64,000 nt of DNA from positions 999,130-1,063,129 of the forward strand of contig NZ_RCNS01000003.1 in the NCBI RefSeq assembly GCF_009725995.1, in the 5' to 3' direction. A program made the position numbers and the translations under genes. This document shows, in pieces, positions 34,524 through 43,297 of the stretch. How positions within the stretch are numbered: the first letter of the stretch is position 1; every line of letters starts with the position of its first letter. This DNA comes from Zobellia laminariae (GTDB lineage: Bacteria > Bacteroidota > Bacteroidia > Flavobacteriales > Flavobacteriaceae). Under the pieces are notes generated by a model. That model did no database searches, was not told where the DNA came from, and saw only the letters and a list, made by a program, of their open reading frames with translations.

Positions 34524-36416
34524 ATGTCTACAGGTAAAATCAATGTTTCCGTGGAAAACATTTTTCCGCTGATAAAGAAATTTTTGTACAGTGACCACGA
34601 GATCTTTTTAAGAGAGCTCATATCTAATGCAACAGATGCTACCTTAAAATTAAAACACCTTACCTCTATTGGAGAAGCCAAAGTAGAATACGGCAACCCA
34701 ATGATCGAGGTTAAGATTGACAAAGAAGGCAAAAAAATACATATTACGGACCAAGGTATTGGTATGACCGAAGACGAGGTCAAAAAATACATTAACGAAC
34801 TTGCCTTTTCTGGTGCGGAAGAATTCTTGAATAAATATGAAGATGGCGCTAAAGAAAGCGGTATCATAGGTCATTTTGGTCTTGGTTTTTATTCTGCCTT
34901 TATGGTGGCAGAGAAAGTAGAGATTAGTACCAAAAGCTTTAAAGAAGGTTCTGAAGCAGTTCTGTGGAGTTGTGATGGTTCTCCAAACTTTACATTGGAA
35001 CCAGGTGATAAACAAGACCGTGGTACAGAGATTATTCTTCATATTGCCGAAGATTCTACGGAGTTCCTAGAAGAAGGCCGTATTAATGAGCTTTTGAACA
35101 AGTATAACAAGTTCATGCCTATTCCTATTAAGTTTGGTATGAAAACGGAAACTTTACCTAAGCCAGAAGATGCTAAGGAAGAGGATCCAGCACCTACACA
35201 AGAAGTAGATAACATCATTAACAACCCTAACCCAGCTTGGACTAAACAACCAGCGGATTTAGATGCTGATGACTACAAAAACTTCTACCGTGAGTTATAC
35301 CCAATGCAGTTTGAGGAACCTTTGTTCCATATTCACTTAAATGTAGACTACCCTTTTAACCTTACCGGTATTCTGTATTTTCCAAAGATGACCAACGATC
35401 TTAACCAACAGAAAGATCGTATACAACTGTATCAAAACCAAGTTTTTGTTACTGATAATGTAGAAGGTATTGTACCAGAATTCTTGACTATGTTACGTGG
35501 TGTAATTGATTCTCCGGACATTCCGTTGAACGTTTCTAGATCATACCTTCAGGCAGATGGTGCGGTAAAGAAAATCTCTTCGTACATCTCTAGAAAAGTT
35601 GCCGATAAATTAAATTCACTCTTCAAAAACAGTAGAGAAGAATTTGAGCAGAAGTGGAACGATATTAAAATCGTTATTGAATACGGAATGCTTAGCGATG
35701 ATAAATTCTTTGAGAAAGCCGATAAGTTTGCACTCTACCCAACTGTAGATGGTAAGTATTTTACTTTTCAAGAACTTCAGGAAAAAATTAAAGGAAATCA
35801 AACGGATAAGGATGATAAACTCGTAGTTCTTTATGCTTCTGACGAGGTTGCACAGCACAGTTATATTGAAGCTGCAAAAGCTAAAGGATATGAAGTTCTG
35901 TTGATGGATTCTCCTATTATTGGTCATTTAATGCAGAAATTAGAAACGTCTAAAGAGAAGCTTTCTTTTGCACGGGTAGATGCAGACCATTTGGATAACC
36001 TTATCAAAAAAGAGGAAAATCAAATCTCTAAATTATCTGATGAGGAAAAAGAAACCCTTAAAAAGAATCTTGAGGAAGTAATAACTGATAAGAGTTACAC
36101 GGTTCAGCTAGAAGCTATGGATAGCGATGCTTCTCCTTTTATCATTACTGAGCCTGAGTTTATGCGTCGTATGAAAGAGATGCAACAGACCGGTGGCGGT
36201 GGTGGTATGTTTGGTATGGGTGCTATGCCAGATATGTACAACCTTATCGTGAACACAAATTCTGAATTAGTAGGTGAAATTTTAAATACCAAAACAGCTA
36301 AGAAACGTGAAAGATTAATTAGCCAGTCTATTGACTTGGCTCGTCTTTCTAAAGGCTTATTAAAAGGTGAAGAATTGACAAACTTTATTAAGCGAAGCTA
36401 CGAGATGGTCAAGTAA
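34524..36416 (+). CDS. htpG: Molecular chaperone HtpG (Hsp90)
   Basis: A 630-residue Hsp90, the usual bacterial length. The GHKL ATPase domain (about 1-215) has LRELISNATDATLKLK with the catalytic Glu and metal-binding Asn, ITDQGIGMTEDEV and GHFGLGFYSAFMV. The middle domain has the FYRELYPMQFEEPLFHIHLNVDYPFNLTGILYFPK segment and PLNVSRSYLQ with the catalytic-loop Arg. The C-terminal dimerisation domain ends in a Gly/Met-rich stretch (GGGGGMFGMGAMPDMYNL). It folds and stabilises client proteins under stress. A strong terminator follows at 36439. Confidence 0.96.
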   Translation: MSTGKINVSVENIFPLIKKFLYSDHEIFLRELISNATDATLKLKHLTSIGEAKVEYGNPMIEVKIDKEGKKIHITDQGIGMTEDEVKKYINELAFSGAEEFLNKYEDGAKESGIIGHFGLGFYSAFMVAEKVEISTKSFKEGSEAVLWSCDGSPNFTLEPGDKQDRGTEIILHIAEDSTEFLEEGRINELLNKYNKFMPIPIKFGMKTETLPKPEDAKEEDPAPTQEVDNIINNPNPAWTKQPADLDADDYKNFYRELYPMQFEEPLFHIHLNVDYPFNLTGILYFPKMTNDLNQQKDRIQLYQNQVFVTDNVEGIVPEFLTMLRGVIDSPDIPLNVSRSYLQADGAVKKISSYISRKVADKLNSLFKNSREEFEQKWNDIKIVIEYGMLSDDKFFEKADKFALYPTVDGKYFTFQELQEKIKGNQTDKDDKLVVLYASDEVAQHSYIEAAKAKGYEVLLMDSPIIGHLMQKLETSKEKLSFARVDADHLDNLIKKEENQISKLSDEEKETLKKNLEEVITDKSYTVQLEAMDSDASPFIITEPEFMRRMKEMQQTGGGGGMFGMGAMPDMYNLIVNTNSELVGEILNTKTAKKRERLISQSIDLARLSKGLLKGEELTNFIKRSYEMVK

Positions 36417-36438
36417 TCTTAAACAAATACACTTACAA

Positions 36439-36476
36439 AAACGTCCAATTGCTGAGTTCAGCGATTGGACGTTTTT
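36439..36476 (+). terminator. Terminator of htpG
   Basis: ACGTCCAAT (36441-36449) pairs with ATTGGACGT (36464-36472) around a nested GCTG/CAGC stem, and is followed by TTTTTT. It lies just after the htpG stop. It also shows that the frame opening at 36449 is not the true start of the next gene. Confidence 0.88.
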
Positions 36477-36517
36477 TCTTGTTAAAATTCATATCTTCCG
36501 CAGAAATATGTAAGTAT

Positions 36518-37867
36518 ATGGATTACACTAGTCCTGATTTTAAAAAGTGGTTAGATAAGCTTCAACAAGAGAGTTGGCAATTAGAACTTATTATTTCTGG
36601 TTTTGCTATTTATGGGTTGTTAATGGCGTATGAGCCTCTACAGATTAAGCTTTATAAATTAACACTGACTGATCAAGAATTACAATCTAATGTACTCCAA
36701 TTAGTTTTAATATGTTGCAACATATTAACTTTCAATCTTATACTACATGTTTTACTAAGAGGCCTTTGGATAGGCGCCATAGGTCTTAGATATGTATCTG
36801 GAGATATTGATTTTGAAAAACTAAATTACTCCGAAAAATTTGATTCATACTTAAAGAGGAAAGTTGGTTCATTTGATCGTTATATTGCCCGACTAGAGAA
36901 TTATTGTAGTATCCTCTTTGCAGTATCTTTTCTTCTTGTTTTTTATCTAACAGGTATTTTTACTGCATTTTTTACACTTTATGTATTTATGGAAATACTC
37001 AACTTGTTGACTTTCATTCCCAAAGATATTCTTGAAGTCATACAAGGGAGCATAGATATCCTTTTTTTAATAGCCGCTCTTTTTGTTGTAATTGATTTTT
37101 TCGGACAGGGCTTACTCAAAAAAAGAAAGTGGACTTCCAAATTATACTTTCCTATATACTGGTTATTTAGTAAAATAACTTTTTCTTTTCTATATCGTCC
37201 TTTGGCCTATAATTTCTTAGATAACAAATTAGGCAAAAGAGTTGTTACGTTACTGATACCCATATATATTATATTGACACTAATTACAACTTCTTATTAT
37301 AAAAATTCTGGTTACTTATCTAATTTAAATAAGGCTACACCGTATTATGCAGACACTAAAAATTATGAAAATGAAGCTTTAAAAGATACCGATTTCATCA
37401 ATATCGCTAGCATACCATCAAAAGTTATCGATAAAAACTACCTAAAGGTCTTTATGGCATATGGGAAACATATCGAAGATTTCGTAATAGAGAAAAATGA
37501 ATCATTAAAATCTGATGATAATAAAAGAGGATATACTACTTCTTTTTTGGATGGTGTTTCCGTAGCAATAGCAGAGAAGGAGGTAATTGGAGAAAGAAAG
37601 CAAAGTAATTTAGATTTATATTTAAAAACAGTTGATCAGCTTTACTCTATTAAAATAGACTCACTGCCCTATGCTAGTGATTTTGTGGTTTCCAGAAATG
37701 CAAAAAAGAGATTAGGATTTGAGACTTATTTAAATATAAAGAATCTTTCAGACGGAAAACATGTATTAACAATTACTGGCCCTGCAAAAGCCAATAAATG
37801 GAATAGAGATTCAGAGTCTATAACAAAAATATTGGTAACTATTACCTTCTGGTATTATCCAGATTAA
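36518..37867 (+). CDS. Multi-pass membrane protein of unknown function
   Basis: A 449-residue protein I recognise only as a recurring hypothetical of Bacteroidetes. The N-terminus is YTSPDFKKWLDKLQQESWQLELIISGFAIYGLL. The membrane segments fall at about 25-42, 60-85, 125-150, 165-190 and 240-260, and RGLWIGAIGLRYVSGDIDFEKLNYSEKFD near 83-111 is the most conserved-looking block. From about 275 a polar domain of 170 residues follows (DFVVSRNAKKRLGFETYLNIKNLSDGKHVLTI), ending in WYYPD. Codon and base composition is more AT-rich than in its neighbours, suggesting transfer. The ATG at 36518 is chosen because the longer frame begins inside the htpG terminator. Confidence 0.78.
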   Translation: MDYTSPDFKKWLDKLQQESWQLELIISGFAIYGLLMAYEPLQIKLYKLTLTDQELQSNVLQLVLICCNILTFNLILHVLLRGLWIGAIGLRYVSGDIDFEKLNYSEKFDSYLKRKVGSFDRYIARLENYCSILFAVSFLLVFYLTGIFTAFFTLYVFMEILNLLTFIPKDILEVIQGSIDILFLIAALFVVIDFFGQGLLKKRKWTSKLYFPIYWLFSKITFSFLYRPLAYNFLDNKLGKRVVTLLIPIYIILTLITTSYYKNSGYLSNLNKATPYYADTKNYENEALKDTDFINIASIPSKVIDKNYLKVFMAYGKHIEDFVIEKNESLKSDDNKRGYTTSFLDGVSVAIAEKEVIGERKQSNLDLYLKTVDQLYSIKIDSLPYASDFVVSRNAKKRLGFETYLNIKNLSDGKHVLTITGPAKANKWNRDSESITKILVTITFWYYPD

Positions 37868-37955
37868 ACGTTTTAAAAAAGAAAATATAATATTCCTAAT
37901 AATGGATTATTAAAAATCAACATACTGGATTTTCAAAGTTTTATTATTATAATAT

Positions 37956-37977
37956 CACAAAACAATTATATTTTGTG
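37956..37977. promoter_or_regulatory. Palindrome before the small cupin-like gene
   Basis: CACAAAA (37956-37962) and TTTTGTG (37971-37977) form a perfect 7-bp inverted repeat with an 8-base spacer, in a very AT-rich gap. It could be an operator for a helix-turn-helix dimer. No regulator gene is nearby. Confidence 0.35.
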
Positions 37978-38106
37978 CTATCTGTCTTTCTTTTTTACAA
38001 AATGTTAGGCAACTTTGGAGAAGGAATTAATGTATGTAAGATAAAATTAGAGCTTCTTCTTTACCCTAGGTAATTGCTCTTTTAGTTAAACAAAGTATAT
38101 TTATTT

Positions 38107-38481
38107 ATGGTTATTACAGAACTTAATCCAAAGGGCCAATTTGAAAATTGGGATAAAAAGAAGCTGAAAGAAATCAAAGAGAAAAAATTTGATGATAAAA
38201 TCGGTAATATCCTTTTTGAAAATAATGAACTTATTCTAAGCGAAATTGCCCTAAAACCAAAAGAACGTTTGCCTTTTAGATTGCACCAACGTGACTGTAG
38301 CTGCACTAGTTTTACTGATGGCCTTCTAATTTCGCGAAATATTAATGGCCAAATAGCGCTGTTACGTATTGAAAAAGCCAAGTGTTTCTATTGGACCAGT
38401 AATAATGGAGAAATGATTAATGACCTTGAAAATATTGGAGAGAACACGGTCATAATTAAGATATTAGAAATGAAACTTTAA
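38107..38481 (+). CDS. Small soluble protein, possible cupin-type fold
   Basis: A 124-residue protein of unknown function. After a charged N-terminus the sequence alternates short strands: ILFENNELILSEIALKPKERLPFRLHQRDCSCTSFTDGLLISRNINGQIALLRIEKAKCFYW. This strand-turn pattern with the PFRLHQ and ENIGENTVIIKILEM ends suggests a cupin beta-barrel. The metal ligands of cupins are not clearly present. It lies between the unknown membrane protein and the convergent inositol oxygenase gene. I cannot assign a role. Confidence 0.6.
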   Translation: MVITELNPKGQFENWDKKKLKEIKEKKFDDKIGNILFENNELILSEIALKPKERLPFRLHQRDCSCTSFTDGLLISRNINGQIALLRIEKAKCFYWTSNNGEMINDLENIGENTVIIKILEMKL

Positions 38482-38535
38482 CGGCTACTCCAGACAGTGC
38501 AAAGCAACCGTTTCAAAATCTATTCCGATTAAATA

Positions 38536-39345
38536 TTACCAATAAATAGGTCCTTTTCCCAAGTATTTTTCAGCAATTGGTTGGTAATAATCTCTTACAT
38601 CCTCTAAATCATAGATTTTTTGACTCTTTGTATACAGGTCATACTTATTAAAATCTTTAATAAGCTCTAGATATTCCTTATCTCCTTCATTTAGAAGTTC
38701 TTTATAACTCCCGCCTGTGTGCCAAGGGTAAAAAGAGTGGTAACGTATCATAACCATAGCCTCTTTTGGCAAATTGTTTTCTTTATGGTTTGAAAGAACT
38801 TGAAACAGATACTCATCATGGCCCCAAGCCAAATCAAGATTATCCATACCACATTCTTTTTCGTAAATTCCTGTTGGTGTATTATAACGAGCATCTGCCA
38901 TATCTGGATTCAACTTATTAAACTCAGGATAGACACAGGTATCTGGCAATTCGCAACCTACTACAAATACATCTCCAACAGTTCCCCATTGCTCATCTTG
39001 GCTGGTACCATCTTCATCGCTTCCCCATAGGAACATCACTTTTCCTAAATCGTGAATAAGACCTGTAAGCTGCATCCAATCCGGACGATTGTCTGCTCTA
39101 ATGGCTTCTGCGCTTTGGATTAGGTGCTGTACGTTAGGTAAATCCAAATCTGGATCACTTACATCTATCAAATCATTTAAGTGCCCCATAGCCTCCCACA
39201 AATCCATGGGCTTGTCGTACGTCAAATATTTCTTATGCATACGTTGCACATAGTCTACAGTTTGCTTTTTACGCATTTTTCTATAATGCTCCTTTACAGC
39301 TGCCGACACATCTACAGCCTCATAATCTCTGAACGTTTTTTCCAT
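38536..39345 (-). CDS. Myo-inositol oxygenase
   Basis: A 269-residue non-haem di-iron oxygenase close to eukaryotic MIOX. The diagnostic blocks are KYLTYDKPMDLWEAMGHLNDLIDVSDPDLDLP near 42-73, the HD-domain motif LTGLIHDLGKVMFLWG near 96-110, the CGMDNLDLAWGHDEYLFQVL near 170 and MIRYHSFYPWHTGGSYKEL near 200-218. Ligand His and Asp residues sit in these blocks. It opens myo-inositol with molecular oxygen to give D-glucuronate in the cytosol. Together with the SSS transporter just upstream it forms an inositol-use pair. ATG 39345 is preferred over a TTG three codons earlier. Confidence 0.93.
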   Translation of the reverse strand: MEKTFRDYEAVDVSAAVKEHYRKMRKKQTVDYVQRMHKKYLTYDKPMDLWEAMGHLNDLIDVSDPDLDLPNVQHLIQSAEAIRADNRPDWMQLTGLIHDLGKVMFLWGSDEDGTSQDEQWGTVGDVFVVGCELPDTCVYPEFNKLNPDMADARYNTPTGIYEKECGMDNLDLAWGHDEYLFQVLSNHKENNLPKEAMVMIRYHSFYPWHTGGSYKELLNEGDKEYLELIKDFNKYDLYTKSQKIYDLEDVRDYYQPIAEKYLGKGPIYW

Positions 39346-39389
39346 ATTTAACAATTTAATTTTAAACTACTTACAACAACTATTTTAGT

Positions 39390-40988
39390 TTACACATTGC
39401 CTAAAACAAGGTACAAAATAATCGTAAATGTCACTAGAAATAGACTAAAGGGCTTTGCGTACCTCCATGGTTTGAGGTTCAAAATACCCGCATCTTTCAT
39501 TATAAATCTTTCTTCTTTTTTTCCAAAGGCCGAAACCACGTGCATAACTAAAATATTCAGTACAAACTCTATTCCCCAAATATGTATAAAATGAAGATTC
39601 ACTTCAATTATATAATACATAACCACATAAAATACCAAACCGAACATTAGTCCCGCTTTTGCCCCTATAGCGGTAACTCTTGGGAATAAGAATCCAGCAA
39701 TAATTACACTGGCAATAGGAATAAAAAATATTCCGTTAAGCTGCTGTAGCAATTGATAAAGGCCATCAGGTGCATTTGCCACAAATGGCGCTATACCTAT
39801 TGCCAGAACGGCAAGAATAGCAGATGTACTTTTACCAATGATTACCAGTTTTTTATCACTTGCATCTTTCTGAATATATTTTTTAAAAACATCTAAACTA
39901 AAAACGGTAGCCGCACTGTTCAATGCGCTATTGAACGTACTTAAAATAGCGCCCATCATTACCGCAACAAAGAAGCCCGTAAGCCATAAGGGCAATACTT
40001 TTTTCACCAAAAGCGGATATACATTATCTGGATTATCATAAAGACTTTCTCCAAAATAATAAAAGCCGATAAGCCCTGGTAGTACAATCACTAAAGGAAC
40101 CAATATCTTAAGCAAACCGGTATATAGCAGTCCTTTTTGAGCTTCTTTTAGATTTACCGCTCCCAATACCCTTTGGATAATAGATTGATGCATGGTCCAG
40201 AAATAAATCTGATTTATCATAAGACCTGTAAACAAAACCTCAAAAGGTAATATGGCGGAACGTGCTCCCTCTCCTACTCCAGATTCATCACTTACTACAT
40301 TGAATTTATCTGGACTATGGTTAAAAACCGTTGTCATTCCTTCAAACACATTTCCATCTCCAATACTCAATAAAGCTAGAATAGGAACAAGCAGACCGGC
40401 TACTAAGAGACCAAATCCGTTTATTGTATCTGTATAAGCTACCATTTTCAATCCTCCAAAAATGGCATATACAGCACCAATGGTACCTACTACTAAAATG
40501 GTTATCCATATACCCTCACTTTGGGTAAGATTCAATAATTCCGAGATTTCAAAAATCGCTTCAATATTCAAAGCCCCTGTATATAATACAATAGGCAGCA
40601 AGGTGGCCACGAATGAAATAATTAAAAGCAATGCAACAAAAGTACGGGTGAGACCATCAAAGCGTTTTTCTAAAAACTCTGGAATAGTAGTCAGTCCCAT
40701 TTTTAAATACCGCGGTGCAAAATACAAGGCTGCAATAACCAAAGCTAAAGCAGATGTAACCTCCCAAGCAACAATAATTGCTCCGTTCCTATAGGCAGAA
40801 CCGTTCATACCCACCAAATGTTCCGTAGAAATATTGGTCAATAATAATGAGCCGGCTATTACAATTCCCGTTAACGATCTACCTCCTAAAAAGTAACCGT
40901 CTTTGGTATTCAGTTTATCGCGCCTAAGCTTGTATGTAGCATAAAAAGCGACAAAACCTGTAAAGAGTAAAAATGTCAATAACGCCAT
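39390..40988 (-). CDS. SSS-family transporter, likely for inositol
   Basis: A 532-residue sodium:solute symporter with about 14 membrane segments. GYFLGGRSLTGIVIAGSLLLTNISTEHLVGMNG near 31-62 is the usual start of the SGLT-like branch. FTGLMINQIYFWTMHQSIIQRVLGA near 265-290 and MGAILSTFNSALNSAATVFSLDVF near 345-368 follow family patterns. It probably imports inositol for MIOX: the genes are 44 bases apart on the same strand, and the SGLT branch includes inositol carriers. The substrate is inference from context. Confidence 0.88.
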   Translation of the reverse strand: MALLTFLLFTGFVAFYATYKLRRDKLNTKDGYFLGGRSLTGIVIAGSLLLTNISTEHLVGMNGSAYRNGAIIVAWEVTSALALVIAALYFAPRYLKMGLTTIPEFLEKRFDGLTRTFVALLLIISFVATLLPIVLYTGALNIEAIFEISELLNLTQSEGIWITILVVGTIGAVYAIFGGLKMVAYTDTINGFGLLVAGLLVPILALLSIGDGNVFEGMTTVFNHSPDKFNVVSDESGVGEGARSAILPFEVLFTGLMINQIYFWTMHQSIIQRVLGAVNLKEAQKGLLYTGLLKILVPLVIVLPGLIGFYYFGESLYDNPDNVYPLLVKKVLPLWLTGFFVAVMMGAILSTFNSALNSAATVFSLDVFKKYIQKDASDKKLVIIGKSTSAILAVLAIGIAPFVANAPDGLYQLLQQLNGIFFIPIASVIIAGFLFPRVTAIGAKAGLMFGLVFYVVMYYIIEVNLHFIHIWGIEFVLNILVMHVVSAFGKKEERFIMKDAGILNLKPWRYAKPFSLFLVTFTIILYLVLGNV

Positions 40989-41319
40989 AAAAGGGACCTA
41001 TGGGGATTAAATAGCAAATAATTGCCATACTTAAATATCAAATAAACATAAATAAAATGAATAAATTACCATATTCCTAAAGTTTTCGTGTGCGCAAACG
41101 AAAATTTATGATTTAAACGCACCCATCTTGCTAAAACTCAGTTTTTAAAAATATAGACTAGTTACCAATAGCACTTTTGTCCTTCATAGGTAAAACAGCT
41201 CTACCCATATTAGCAACCCTACCTCCAATAATGAAAAAGCCAAAAAATACCAGAAATCCAGTATTTTATAATTTGTAGTGGGTTTGTACATTAGCACCAA
41301 ACCACAAACAATCTTTAAC
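40989..41319. other. Intergenic region between the SSS gene and 41320
   Basis: A 331-base gap between divergent genes. It contains the near-perfect palindrome at 41083-41104 and is AT-rich around both starts. I see no RNA gene or open frame of note. Confidence 0.6.
41083..41104. promoter_or_regulatory. Near-perfect 22-bp palindrome, candidate operator
   Basis: A 22-base palindrome with 20 of 22 positions symmetric: TTTTCGT at the left arm, TGCGCA in the centre and ACGAAAA at the right arm. It lies 95 bases before the SSS start. The central TGTGCGCA core is typical of LacI-family operators, so it may control the inositol genes. Confidence 0.55.
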
Positions 41320-42141
41320 ATGAAATATTCTAAATTGCTAATATTGTTTTTTACAGTAATGTTCTACTCAGCTAATGCCCAGAATGCATCAGACGAGATT
41401 TTTATGACCAATGGAGAAACTATAGCCGTTAAGGTTTTGAGAATAGAGCCCAATACAATTACCTATACTTATTTAGGAGAGGATTTGGAAAACGTTGTCA
41501 AAAAAGAAGCGGTTCATAAAATTACTTTTAAAAGTGGTCGCGAACAACTCTTCACACAACCAAGTACCGGGCGCCAATCTATAAGCCCAGACTTTGAATA
41601 CCCCACAATGAAAAGTAATGAGGGAGCTATTTTACCTTTTGAGTTTGTTTTTGACGGCGCCGAGGCTCCCGAAGAAGGGTTCGAAGCCCAAGAGTATTAC
41701 TACCATAACCTTATGCGTAAACCTGAAAGAAACACAATTACATACCAAGATATAGATATTACCCTAAAAAGATTGCGCAAAGCTGGCATTACTAAAGCTA
41801 ATGATTTACGAAACTATGAAATGACCGAAATTGCTAAAATTGTTGGTGCAGGTGTTTTGGTGACAGGCAAAATTACCGTGGACTACCGTAGTACAACCTC
41901 TTCTTCATCAGGTTCTAGCACCACAAAAGTAGACACCAAGAAAAAAAAGGTAAAAACGTATTCATCAGGCTCCAGCAGGTCTATGGATGAATTTGACACG
42001 AAGGTTCTTTTTGTAATTTATGATAAGAACGGAAATAAAATTGTTAATGTTAACCGTGTTCCATTTTTAGCTACAACACGCAACAACTATGTTACCGCTT
42101 TAAATTACTTAATGAAACGCACCCCATATTACCAGAAGTAG
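41320..42141 (+). CDS. Hypothetical exported protein
   Basis: A 273-residue protein with a signal peptide (LLILFFTVMFYSANAQ). Residues about 25-75 (DEIFMTNGETIAVKVLRIEPNTITYTYLGEDLENVVKKEAVHKITFKSGRE) match a common Bacteroidetes pattern of strand pairs seen in periplasmic sensor-like domains. The second half has KLRKAGITKANDLRNYEMTEIAKIVGAGVLVTGKI, a low-complexity Ser/Lys-rich linker (TTSSSSGSSTTKVDTKKKKVKTYSSGSS), and FDTKVLFVIYDKNGNKIVN, loosely like CsgG/FlgO-type proteins. Function is unknown. ATG 41320 gives the signal peptide. Confidence 0.7.
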   Translation: MKYSKLLILFFTVMFYSANAQNASDEIFMTNGETIAVKVLRIEPNTITYTYLGEDLENVVKKEAVHKITFKSGREQLFTQPSTGRQSISPDFEYPTMKSNEGAILPFEFVFDGAEAPEEGFEAQEYYYHNLMRKPERNTITYQDIDITLKRLRKAGITKANDLRNYEMTEIAKIVGAGVLVTGKITVDYRSTTSSSSGSSTTKVDTKKKKVKTYSSGSSRSMDEFDTKVLFVIYDKNGNKIVNVNRVPFLATTRNNYVTALNYLMKRTPYYQK

Positions 42142-42238
42142 TACACGTAAATTGTAAAAGGTAACGAAACATTGTACTATTGTTCTTAAACCGCAGTTAT
42201 CCTTCGTTAATTGCCCATGGTTTATTTACTTTTAATAC

Positions 42239-42880
42239 ATGAAAATTATCTCAACCAATATTGGTAGTCCAACCACAATTACTTGGAACGGCAAAGAAGA
42301 ACAAACGGGAATATTCAAATACCCAGTGGACGAATCTCTTTTTTTAGGAAAAACAGAGGTTGCCAAAGACACCGTAATAGATAGAAAGCACCATGCAGGC
42401 GTTAACAAGGCTTGTTTTCTATTCTCAGTAGACCATTATGATTATTGGAAAAATAAATACCCAAATCTAAATTGGAACTGGGGTATGTTTGGAGAAAATC
42501 TTACGGTTAGTCATTTTGATGAATCTAAAATTCGCATTGGAGACATTTATAAAATGGGAACCGCATTAGTACAAGTATCGCAACCAAGAGAACCTTGTTA
42601 TAAATTAGGAATTAGGTTTAAAGACCAAGGCATTTTAAAAGAGTATATTGATTATGGATTTCCTGGTACTTATGTGCGCATACTGGAAGAAGGAGAAGTA
42701 AAAAAAGGCGACAAATTGGTCTTGGTAGAACAGTCAGAAAACCGCCTTACCGTAAAAGATTTTTATCAACTATTGTTTATGCGTAAAAAGGACCCTAGCA
42801 TACTACAATTGGCTTTGACCAATGAATCTTTGCCCGAATATAAAAGAGAACGTTTAAAGAAATACCTTCCAAAAACATGA
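42239..42880 (+). CDS. MOSC domain protein (YiiM-like)
   Basis: A 213-residue protein of the MOSC superfamily, which binds molybdenum cofactor sulfur or transfers it. The conserved Cys is in QPREPCYKLG near 119-128, and FGENLTVSHFDESKIRIGDIYKMG near 82-107 is typical. The YiiM branch reduces N-hydroxylated base analogues. FPGTYVRILEEGEVKKGDKLVLVE matches the family's C-terminal part. Its last four bases overlap the next gene (ATGA), so both are probably co-translated. TTACTTTTA upstream is a weak promoter match. Confidence 0.87.
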   Translation: MKIISTNIGSPTTITWNGKEEQTGIFKYPVDESLFLGKTEVAKDTVIDRKHHAGVNKACFLFSVDHYDYWKNKYPNLNWNWGMFGENLTVSHFDESKIRIGDIYKMGTALVQVSQPREPCYKLGIRFKDQGILKEYIDYGFPGTYVRILEEGEVKKGDKLVLVEQSENRLTVKDFYQLLFMRKKDPSILQLALTNESLPEYKRERLKKYLPKT

Positions 42881-43230
42881 ATTACCCATGGCACCTATAT
42901 CTAATGGGAATAATTTATGTGATGGGCGGCATCATGCATTTTATAAAACCTAAGGCTTACATGAGGATAATGCCTCAATATTTGCCTAATCATAAGCTTT
43001 TAGTGACATTGAGTGGTATTTCTGAAATAATTTTGGGTATTGGTGTTTGTCTGCCTTTAACAAAAAACTATGCTGTTTACGGACTTATTTTAATGCTAGC
43101 GGTATTCTTACTCGTGCATTTTTATATGCTGTCTAGCAAAAAAGCTTCGGCGGGTTTCCCTAAGTGGGCATTACTATTAAGACTACCCTTGCAATTTGTA
43201 CTAATGTACTGGGCGTATAGCTACTTATAA
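42877..43230 (+). CDS. DoxX-like small membrane protein
   Basis: A 117-residue inner-membrane protein with four membrane segments (about 5-19, 44-60, 65-85 and 94-113). GGIMHFIKPKAYMRIMPQYLPNHKLLVTLSGISEIILGIGVCLP follows the DoxX/DoxD pattern of Bacteroidetes. Function is unknown. It starts within the last four bases of the MOSC gene (ATGA overlap), suggesting a two-gene operon. Confidence 0.8.
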   Translation: MNYPWHLYLMGIIYVMGGIMHFIKPKAYMRIMPQYLPNHKLLVTLSGISEIILGIGVCLPLTKNYAVYGLILMLAVFLLVHFYMLSSKKASAGFPKWALLLRLPLQFVLMYWAYSYL

Positions 43231-43240
43231 GCACAAAAAA

Positions 43241-43270
43241 GCCCCTAACGCTCTCAACAACATTAGGGGC
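43241..43270 (-). terminator. Terminator between convergent genes
   Basis: GCCCCTAA (43241-43248) and TTAGGGGC (43263-43270) form an 8-bp stem. On the minus strand the A-run at 43234-43240 becomes TTTTTTT, so it terminates the gene ending at 43298. A CAACTTAAAC motif follows at 43284-43293. Confidence 0.8.
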
Positions 43271-43297
43271 AATTAACTCAACTCAACTTAAACTTCC

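Noticed and set aside
34309..34572. An 87-codon plus-strand frame before htpG
   Set aside because: It overlaps the htpG start in another frame, and its Lys/Asn/Ile-rich composition matches random AT-rich DNA.
38002..38070. A 22-codon plus-strand frame in the AT-rich gap before the cupin-like gene
   Set aside because: It is too short and has no promoter or family likeness.
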